DNA of 64,000 nt from NCBI GenBank assembly GCA_024291935.2, contig CM044312.1, positions 76,775,001-76,839,000 on the forward strand, read 5' to 3'. The DNA is from Okapia johnstoni (lineage: Eukaryota > Chordata > Mammalia > Artiodactyla > Giraffidae). Made by a program: the position numbers and the translations under genes. The notes beneath the pieces were generated by a model. It searched no databases and was not told the DNA's origin. It saw only the letters and a list, made by a program, of their open reading frames with translations. Positions 55,961 through 64,000 of the stretch are shown piece by piece; positions within the stretch are counted from its first letter, which is position 1, and each line of letters opens with the position of its first letter.

Positions 55961-57542
55961 AGAGACCCAAGTAGGATCAAGAGGTCACGTCTATATGATA
56001 AAAAAATACATTTTTATAAGAAATTTATGTAGATGATAAACAGATCTTCCCTATAAAATTTCATCCTAAAAGTGAGTGTCAAATGATGTATTTTCTCTTA
56101 ATACATTTATCTTAAATGTTTAATTTTCTTTTGAATAACTTGAACATATCATGAATGAGAACACAGGATGATAAAATTAAATTAATATACTCCAGGGTAT
56201 TAAGATAAAGTAAGAGGAGAATGTGTTTCCCTCTAATCTCAGGATCACATCCTGCTTTATCTTTCATGTGCCTTTGATACCCACCTCTCTGTTATTTATT
56301 TTCTTTTGTGATTATTTTATTGACAAGAAATTTTAGGAGTTTTAACTTCCCTTTAACAATATTTCTTACTTATGTTAACTTATAAAATAGAGCATAGCTT
56401 TCAATCACACCATGAAGTATTTTATGTCTATGTGTACTTGAAAGTCCAGTAATTTATTTTTCTCTGTCTGCAAGGTGCTACTGCAAGCCTGGAATTTGAC
56501 CCATAACTTCAACTCAAGACCCCACTCACCTATCGCTTTTTGAAATATTTAACCAAACACTCTTAACTACTCACAAGTCAGATATAGGAGAGCCTCCTAC
56601 TGGGCATCCTCAGTGCTGCGTGGCTCATTGACAGCTGGCGAGAAGGCTCTAGTTAAGCATATCTGATTTGCCCTGGTTTATGTCTCTTCTGTTTTACTGG
56701 AAAAGCCGTCAGCAGGTCACTGGCTGTGCCTTCACAGCTGAGCACTAAAGATACGAAGTGTAAACGATGATTAAGTGCCTGCACAATTCTCAGATTTCCA
56801 GAGTTCTAGCCTCACAGGTGTTCATTTTGCAGCTGGAAATAAGGTCTTATTTTTGCCAAAAGTTAGGTGTCTATTTTAATTGTGGAAAGGAGAAAGTATT
56901 GATTGAAGTACACTGCTTTTGCTGACTGGTGCTCATGAGGAGAAAGATAGTGCATTGACTGAAATGTTCCACGGACCATCTTCTGGACCCAGGTGAAATG
57001 TAAAGAAAAAGGCATATTGTCTTACAGATTAATAGCACTGGTTTACCTATGTCTTGCTGTAGCATGCTGAGCAGTGTCAAGAATGGTGAGGGATATGAAC
57101 ACTTTGTTCAATGACTTAGACAACTGAAGCTGCTTCATGTGGAATAGACGTTTGATGGTCATTTTCATCTTTGAAGAGCTGTCTGTGGAACAGAGATACA
57201 TTTTTTCCTGCGTAATTCCAGAAGGCAGTGTCTTAGCTAGAGAGAGAAGGTTACAGGGCAGCAGATTTCAATGCAAAATAACAAATTTCCTAGCCACTGG
57301 AACATACAAAAATTTAAATTAAAGTTGATAAAGTCTCCTTTCCTGGAAATGTTCAAGGAGCAGCGAACATTTTTTATAGTGGTTGCAGTATTGATTCCCA
57401 CATAGAATGCAATTTCAGATTAAATGAGATGTATGAGCTTTTTGATGCTTTGATTTAATGATTTTAGCATCAAATGAGGTTTGGGCATACCAAAGGAATG
57501 CATCTTAAGCCAAACGCCACTGTCTTTGGTTTGATAAACTAG
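55961..57542. other. Unique block, locally GC-richer
   Basis: Between about 56460 and 57330 the sequence is less AT-rich than its surroundings and free of recognised repeats. A 9-bp-arm hairpin (TTTGATGCT / AGCATCAAA) is at 57441-57474. No convincing exon could be built. Candidate regulatory or simply unique DNA. Confidence 0.4.
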
Positions 57543-57770
57543 AAAGAGTGCAGGTTTTGAGGTTCAAACACCAGGACTTAATTTCTAGTTATCTATTTAC
57601 TAGTTATTTTAGCAAATCACTTAAATGCCATGATAGCTTCCTCATCTCTAAAAAGGATTATGCAAAGTTATTGTCGGGATTGAATTATTGGAAAGTCCCA
57701 AAGTCAGTGTCTGGCATTTACAAATATATTCAACATATATTTGATGCTAACTACCATCATTACTATCATC
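57543..57770 (+). repeat. MIR SINE
   Basis: GCAGGTTTTGAGGTTCAAAC, CTATTTACTAGTTATTTTAG, CAAATCACTTAAATGCC, CTTCCTCATCTCTAAAAAGG and AGTGTCTGGCATTTACAAAT give MIR in order. The 80-residue frame over it is not a gene. Confidence 0.65.
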
Positions 57771-57842
57771 ACTTATGTTTAGACATTTGATATGACTTTC
57801 AATGCATCACTACACACGAAATGCATCTTAAGCAGCTGGTGA

Positions 57843-57845
<3 letters not shown>

Positions 57846-57900
<55 letters not shown>
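57846..57900. repeat. (TG)n microsatellite, 55 bases
   Basis: An uninterrupted alternating TG tract of 27.5 units. Perfect repeats of this length are usually polymorphic. Confidence 0.98.
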
Positions 57901-57905
<5 letters not shown>

Positions 57906-59148
57906 TCACTGTTTCTGCCTATCTTTCTTTTACCTCCACCATTAAATCCAAGCTCTGGCTAGGCTCTGCTGGCAATATTGTAACAGTTTAATTTCCTAGA
58001 CTCTTCCTTTTCACTCCAAGCTTGTTTTTAATCTTTCAGCCAAATTACCTATCAAGTTTCATAATTTCTTTTTCAAATCTTCACAGTTGATTCATACTTT
58101 GAACATAAAAATCTAATACATCGATAATAGATAATTGTGTTACCTTGAAGATTAAATCCAACTACTTAAACACACACATGGATCCTTGTTGTGGTTATCC
58201 TTAACAAGGAGTCTCTTCTGCAGCTACACTAGCTGTTTTTTTTTCCCCCCCAATTACAGTTGAGTATGCATGTTTGCTTTCCCTTCATTAGTCCTCTGTT
58301 TGCAGTCCTGAAGTTTTTGCTACACTATTCAGTTACCATGAGGACTACCTTCTTTTATTCACTCAGCCAAATCCTCTTATTCCATCAATACTTTCTTTTC
58401 CCAAAGCAAATATTTTCCAAGGAGACTTTCTAGATGAATACCAAACCTCTGGACCACCTTGCTCATGAGTTGATGTATATCTTGTTTTATTGAATTTATG
58501 TCTATTGCTTGATATCTGCATAATTTTCTCTAGAAATTTAATTTATGCTCTATATTCCAATTTACGCTCTGTATTCCAAGTAATTCCTTTGAAATTATTG
58601 GAGTATGCATGCAATAAACATTGAACACACACATGAACCCAAATCTTTTAAATATTTAATAAATTTTTGTTTGTGAGAAACAACTAGTTTTATAATTCAC
58701 TAAATGATTAGAAAATTTGAATCTATTTAAAAAAGCAATTATGGATAAATGAAGTTGCTAGTGAAAATTTATTAACTGGGAATGTAACAAAATATGAATT
58801 TACAAATGTATGTATGTACATGTGTATCTAAAAAAAAAGAGTGATCTTCATATTGTATAGAAAGAACATATATGCCTCATAAACATTAGTTTTTAGGTCT
58901 TTCTTAGATAAAAGGCAAAGTTTATATGTAACAGATGATATTTGATGGTAACTGAAAACTCCTGCCTAGAGAAAACAAATAGGTATCTTTTTTATCTTAC
59001 ACTAAATTTGACATCCAGTTAACTGGAAGTCTAGGGAAAATTAATTGTTTAGATAAATTTGAAGTCAGAAAACTTTGATATGAGTATACGAGATTGCCCA
59101 TAGAATTACAATAACTAGTAAAAGGTATTTGTACAAGAAGAACTACTG
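57901..59148. other. Unique DNA, nothing recognised
   Basis: A T8C8-type homopolymer junction lies near 58236-58251. No gene or repeat family seen. Confidence 0.4.
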
Positions 59149-59600
59149 TATTAGGCAGACAGCACTCTGAAGATGTCTATAACCTAATCTTATGAACCTG
59201 TACATATGTCAGTTTATATTAAAGGGGGACTTTGCACATATGACCTTAAGATAGGTAAAGTAGCCTGTATTATTCAGGTGGCCCAATGTAAACTACAAAG
59301 TTCTTAAAAGAGTTAGAGTAAGATATGTGATGACGAAAGCAGACTGCCAGGGTAGTGTGATATAGAGTTGAAGATGCTAGGCTATTGGCTTTGAAGATGG
59401 AGTAAGGACTCATGAGGCAGCTTCTGGGAGCTAGAAAAGGCAAATAAAGAGGTTCTTCCCTAGAGCTCTATTGACACCTTGATTCCCAGTTAAGCCTGTT
59501 TCATATCTGTGATCTCTAGAATAGTAAGATAACAAATTCATGTTGCCTTAAGTCACTGTTTGCAGTCATTTATTATAGAAACAATAAGAAACTAGTACAA
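59149..59600 (+). mobile_element. MLT1-like (ERVL-MaLR class) LTR relic
   Basis: GAAGATGTCTATAACCTAAT, TGAACCTGTACATATGTCAG, GGGACTTTGCACATATGACC, TATTCAGGTGGCCCAATG, GCTATTGGCTTTGAAGATGG, TCCCTAGAGCTCTATTGAC, ACACCTTGATTCCCAG and the terminal ACAATAAGAAACTAGTAC follow the family's LTR layout. Non-coding and old; same orientation as the relic at 52805. Confidence 0.75.
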
Positions 59601-60004
59601 ACACTAATTAATCATTTTCTTCCAATAATTAGCTCCTGAACATTAGGAAAGTGTTCAAGGCAACCTACAGTTCTGTTTCTGTGAAGAGATTTACCCATGT
59701 AGAAATTGTCAGAAATTTAGAATAAAAAGACAAATCTGGAAATGTGTGCACCTCCTTTTGAAAGCTGTAGCAGGATATGGCTTCATAAGCATGTGACCTG
59801 CAGCATCATACAGGACCCCATGCTTAGAAAGGCCCCATGCTTGTTTTAATACTCTGCTGTCAAATCTCAAAATCTTTAACAAATTTTTAACAAAATTTTC
59901 CATTTTTACTGAGCCCTACAAATTATTTTATGTAGCCTTACTGCTGAAAGTTATTTTAATACTCTATTCACTCAGAAAGACAAGAGTGACAACAAATAAA
60001 TAAA

Positions 60005-60036
60005 ATGAGGAGGAGGAGGAAGAAGAGGAGGGTAGG
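60005..60036. repeat. (GGA)n/(GAA)n purine-rich tract
   Basis: GAGGAGGAGGAGGAAGAAG followed by AGGAGGGTAGGAAGAGG; imperfect trinucleotide purine repeat. Confidence 0.85.
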
Positions 60037-60691
60037 AAGAGGTGACCGAGGACTCGGGGTGAAGAAGAAAAGCAAAGCTATGCTATATCCCTCCTAATTT
60101 TTCTGCATATGTAATCCTCCCTTCTCTTCCAAATCTTTATCAGAGTTTATCAGAGTTTATATATGGTTCATTTCTAATCATGAAGTTTATTTAATATTCT
60201 CCCCCTTCAATACCATATATGTTTATTAGACTACAGAATTATGTGAGACAGTCAAAAAGCTCCCCCAAAAAACCTTGAGAACTATTGGGTAGCAAGTAGA
60301 ATTATACACTTATGGTTACAAAACTCAGCAATGACTTTAATAAGACAACTGACTAGTCAAGAAAAAAATTCTACAAAAGTTGAATATGTGTGTACATATT
60401 CAAAAATCATATATGTATCCATTAAGTGACATTTATTATATTTGTTATTTGTTTAATTTTAAATTTAAGTCAATAAAACATTTATTTAGAATAACTTCTC
60501 AGAGGTCATGCAATTGCTGCTTTATTTTAGAGAAGAAGGTGTGCAATAGAAACCACAAAATTACAGGCCACTTATATTTGTAATTAGCTTCACTGATATT
60601 ACCTATAAGCCAGTTTTTTTAATTTTTTTTAACTTTACAATATAAGCCAGTTTTTAAATCAAACACTAATTCAAGGAAAATATTCTATTTG
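60037..60691. other. Unique DNA, nothing recognised
   Basis: No supported feature; a short direct duplication TTATCAGAGTTTATCAGAG lies near 60136-60157. Confidence 0.4.
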
Positions 60692-60744
60692 GCTTGCTGT
60701 TGTTCAGTGGCCCAGTTGGTTTTAACTCTTTGCGAGCCCATGGA
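60692..60744 (-). mobile_element. Short Bov-tA/Bov-A fragment
   Basis: GCTTGCTGTTGTTCAGTGG then AACTCTTTGCGAGCCCATGG is the tail end of the Bov-A body in reverse orientation. Only about 50 bases remain. Confidence 0.7.
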
Positions 60745-60839
60745 TGTGACTTAGCCTCATAGAAAGCTGGTATTTCAAAGTTGCCTTTGAAAACATGCTC
60801 TAACTGAAAAATCATTTAATTTAGGTTAAAAAAAAAAGA

Positions 60840-60965
60840 TCTGGGTTTGACAGCCAGGTTTTTTTCATGTGTGGCTCTGGGCAAGTTACTTTATATTTCT
60901 GGCTCTTAATCTGTTTTCATCCAAACAAGATGTCAGGATCAAATCATTTCCAAGGTGGGTGCCTC
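60840..60965 (+). repeat. MIR SINE fragment
   Basis: GATCTGGGTTTGACAGCC, GTGTGGCTCTGGGCAAGTTA and TCTTAATCTGTTTTCATCC follow the MIR central region. Confidence 0.6.
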
Positions 60966-61082
60966 CAAACTCATTTCAATGTTGCTTCTAAAGGAATTTT
61001 CCAGAGAGACAGTTGTTGCTACCAAATGGTTTAAGATTAAATATTAATTTATCAATAATATTAATAAATTTCCATGTTGTTA

Positions 61083-61199
61083 AATTGCTAAGTTGTGTCA
61101 GACTCTTTGTGATCCCATGAACTGTAGCCCGGCAGTCTCCTCTGTCCATGGGATTTCCCAGGCAAGAACACTAGAGTGGGTTACCATTTCCTTCTCCAA
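61083..61199 (-). mobile_element. Bov-A SINE monomer
   Basis: GCTAAGTTGTGTCAGACTC, CCATGGGATTTCCCAGGCAA and GGGTTACCATTTCCTTCTCC give one Bov-A unit on the minus strand. No tRNA-like head is seen at its right edge. It forms an inverted pair with the next SINE. Confidence 0.88.
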
Positions 61200-61207
61200 A
61201 ATTTTCA

Positions 61208-61404
61208 TGGCCTGTGGTGAAGAATCTGCCTGCCAATGCAGAAGCCGCTGAAGATGTGGGTTTGATCCTCAGGTCAGAGAGATCCCGGGGAGAAGGAAGT
61301 GGCAACCCACTCCAGTATTCTTGCTTGAAGAATCTCATGGACAAAGCAACCTGGCAGGCTACAGTCCACGGAGTTGCAAAGGGTTGGACACGACTGAGCA
61401 ACTG
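61208..61404 (+). mobile_element. Bov-tA SINE with degraded head
   Basis: A reduced tRNA-like head (GGTGAAGAATCTGCCTGCC, GGGTTTGATCCTCAGGTC) precedes the Bov-A body (GGCAACCCACTCCAGTATTC, GGCAGGCTACAGTCCACGG, GGACACGACTGAGCAACTG). The first bases of the usual head are missing or altered. Confidence 0.9.
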
Positions 61405-61959
61405 TGCACACCCATGCAATGAATCATGAAACTGAGATCCTTGCTTTTTGAATTATATTACCTTTTGAATGAAAATAAATGTTAACATTTCTCAAGTTCT
61501 GAAATTATCTAAAGGAAATGCTCTAAAACTTAAGATCCATAGAGACACTTGTGATGTTATAATTTACTCAAATTTGCACAAATCAAATTATCTTTTAAAT
61601 ACACTAATAAGTAAAAAGTTGCTATTCTATTAAAAATAATTCCCCGTTAAACTCTGAGAATAGTTTAGTCATTTGCCTTTTCATATTAATACAGATGATA
61701 AATATCATCATTACTGCGTCGTCAGAAATCTAGTGTCAAATTGACTGTCATTTATTTTTCTAACCACAGGCAGGAAGGATATTTCTAAATGAATTATATA
61801 CAACCTCATCTTAAATAAAAAGTCTTGTTTTATGACTATTTAAAACAATTCTTACAAAAATGTTTATTTGACTTTAAGAGGTAGTTTACAATCTCCCACT
61901 AAATAAAGCTCATACATTTTAACCTATCACTCAAGAGTCAACACAACCTGGCGCCAATC
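61405..61959. other. Unique DNA, nothing recognised
   Basis: No supported feature. Confidence 0.4.
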
Positions 61960-62455
61960 TAATCTTTTTTTTTTCAACCTAATCTTTAGAGCTTTATCTC
62001 CTCTGACCTAGTTTGACACATCCCAAACTGCTAAACTATTTCTTTTCCTAAATATATTTTGTATTTTTCTGCTTACCTATCTTAGCTCAAGCTCTTCATT
62101 CTGCTTTGAACACCTTCCAAGTTGTCTTTGTATTTCCAAAGACTATCCTATTTCAAGGCTCAAATCCAGTACTGATTCATTAACAGAAACACCCATATCC
62201 TGTCTCTCCTATATCCCCATCTTGCCTTGCCACATCAGTGTCCAGTTAGCTCACTTCCTTCTGCAATTCTTTAACCAACTCTTTTTTAATAGTCCTTAGA
62301 GTATTAAGCATATCCAAATATATACTAAGGAAATTTGTATACATTTAGTTCTGTTATAAGATTGAAAGACTCTTGAGACGAGACATCATTTTGTTTAGCT
62401 GTTTGTAATCTCCACATCATCAAGCATGTCGTAGTCTGAGAACATGCACACATGC
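61960..62455 (+). repeat. Possible L2 LINE 3' fragment
   Basis: The CT-rich series with TCAAGGCTCAAATCCAGTAC, AACAGAAACACCCATATCC, TAAGATTGAAAGACTCTTGA and GAGACGAGACATCATTTTG resembles a diverged L2 tail (the 'aggtctcagctcaaat...ctagaatgtaagctcc' part). Weaker than the L2 at 34870. Confidence 0.4.
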
Positions 62456-62759
62456 AAAATAATACCTGAAGGAGTATATAATTAATAAAAAGGCAAGAGA
62501 GGGTGTCCTATTATTTTAATTATAATGGTATTATAGGCTAACATGGACAGTCTTTTAACATCATGGTTCAATTATAATTATTTATACAGTCTTAAATTAT
62601 CCAATAACTGTTTTTAGGCTGTCCTGAGAAGATTTTATATAATTGTAAGAAACAGTCAGTTAAAAAACTCCACTCTTTGAAATCTTTACAATCCTAGAGG
62701 ACAAGTCATCACTCTTTAACTCCCGTCTCCTCTGACTTATCCCAAGGCTGTAATAATGT

Positions 62760-62885
62760 TTTATTATTTATATAGAGATTTATATTTTCAAAGCACTTCA
62801 CAGCCATTAATTTGTTAAGCCAAACAACATACAGTAGAACAAGGTGAGTGTGATTAAATGCATGTGACAGATAAGAAAACAGCAA
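62760..62885 (+). repeat. Ancient MIR/L2-class repeat fragment
   Basis: TTTATATTTTCAAAGCACTT, CACAGCCATTAATTTGTTAA and TGTGACAGATAAGAAAACAG follow the 'aagcactttcacagccattatctc...acagatgaggaaac' layout. Confidence 0.45.
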
Positions 62886-64000
62886 TAACATGAAAGTGGT
62901 CTTTTCGCAGCCAGTGGCAGTCTGGAGTTTCTCTGAGTGCTAGAACTGTAATTTTCTGATGATGAAAAACAACCAAACAATGGACCTATCATTATTTACT
63001 TCATTTTCAATTACTCTTCATTTCTAGAGCCAAATAGTGTTAAGAGCAAATTTTATGTTAAGGATAATTAACTCAAATATATGACTAATTGTAAAATGAA
63101 GTTTTAAAATTTCACTGTGTCAATTATTGAGGGAAAAGTACTATTGTCTGTGTTTAAATCTGTGGAAATACTTATCAATGATCAAGCATAATAATTCCTT
63201 AAATACCACTGAAAAGTAATAGTACCTGGATAAATAAAATGAGATCTACCATTTTATGATGTTTGTCATTTGTAATGGGTTGAAAACAATCTTTCCAAAA
63301 GATTTCAGATTTATTTTTGTTAACTCTAAAATTACGAGAAAATCAAATACATGTATGATAAAAATACTACCTCTACAATATAAATGCATTTGTCTTCAGA
63401 GATATAAATCTTACCACAGATAACTTTTCCCACCAAAGTTTTAGTTCCCTAAGTGTCAATGCAAAATTGATTTGAAAGTAGATTTTCTTCTCTTACGCTC
63501 AAGGTTATGATTTGGGGGTATGTGATAATAAATTATTTGAAGTTATTTTCTCTCTACTCCTGGACCAAGCAAATCTCCAAAGAAATTGTCTGTCTCCAGT
63601 CAGTATTTCAGGAATGTAATGTTATTTTACCCCAGTTGGGATGAGGGCTTTTCAACTTTATTTATGGCTGGCATTTTTACGCCTTTGACTCACGCAACCA
63701 CTTTCTCACTGTGAAGCCATTCATATTTCATGAGAAAGGTTAAGATAATTTACTATTGTTGGATATATTTTTTGCTCACACTGATGCAAAGAATTAGATA
63801 CATGACTCCTGTTAGGGTCAATCCTAGTGATCTATATGCAAAAATCAGGACTTTGTATAAAAAGTATCAGCTTCTTTTGATTCAAAACCTTCAAAGTGTT
63901 TGCATATGCCCACATACTCAGGCACACATGCACTACAAGTGGAAATTCAGACCTTGGGTGGAAGAGAAAACCAATTATGTAATTTCAATACCAAGTGCTC
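62886..64000. other. Unique DNA to window end
   Basis: No gene or repeat was recognised. A perfect AP-1-type TGACTCA sits at 63686-63692 beside CCTTTGA (TCF/LEF-like) in a compact, repeat-free patch at 63600-63730. These short words could be chance. Confidence 0.4.

Overview
This window reads as nuclear DNA of a ruminant, most likely a bovid (cattle, sheep, goat or relative). It is AT-rich and carries repeats restricted to or typical of that group: Bov-B LINE fragments, tRNA-Glu-headed Bov-tA SINEs, dimeric Bov-A2 SINEs with (AGC)n tails, and artiodactyl L1 3' ends. These sit among older mammalian relics (L2, MIR, L1M, MLT1-like LTRs). The sequence alone does not fix the species.

I find no host protein-coding gene, exon, tRNA or rRNA gene, CpG island or CRISPR array that I can support. 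The long open frames are pieces of retrotransposon proteins, antisense or UTR frames inside repeats, or chance frames in AT-rich DNA. The window is therefore intergenic or deep intronic.

Layout. 1-9.3 kb: unique AT-rich DNA with old repeats, a Bov-B 3' end (+), a Bov-B fragment (-), and a pre-miRNA-like hairpin at 2342-2418. 9.3-10.05 kb: an artiodactyl L1 3' end with two internal deletions. 10.05-12.3 kb: repeat-poor. 13.0-14.5 kb: old L1M with an A-tailed interruption. 15.7-18.35 kb: a large Bov-B copy (-) holding the 5' region, endonuclease and part of the RT, but lacking its 3' end. 21-24.3 kb: three Bov-tA SINEs and old LINE tails. 26.5-27.5 kb: a perfect 26-bp palindrome and a 107-nt hairpin. 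31.7-33.3 kb: Bov-B with a target-site duplication, then an L1 tail. 34.9-35.7 kb: a long L2. 38.3-39.5 kb: Bov-B with a long RT frame. 40.3-40.9 kb: two SINEs. 41.9-47 kb: repeat-poor. 47.3-48.3 kb: a cluster of three SINEs beside a 49-bp tandem duplication. 50-50.7 kb: Bov-B and an L1M tail. 52.8-53.2 and 59.15-59.6 kb: two MLT1-like LTR relics. 57.85 kb: a (TG)n microsatellite. 61.1-61.4 kb: an inverted SINE pair.

No genes work together here. The autonomous Bov-B and L1 copies are all broken. The SINEs are non-autonomous passengers: Bov-tA and Bov-A2 share Bov-B-related sequence and are thought to have used Bov-B machinery, while the tRNA-derived head supplies the pol III promoter. The most interesting non-repeat signals are the two long imperfect hairpins and the repeat-poor blocks that might hold regulatory DNA. 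I see no previously undescribed multi-gene system.
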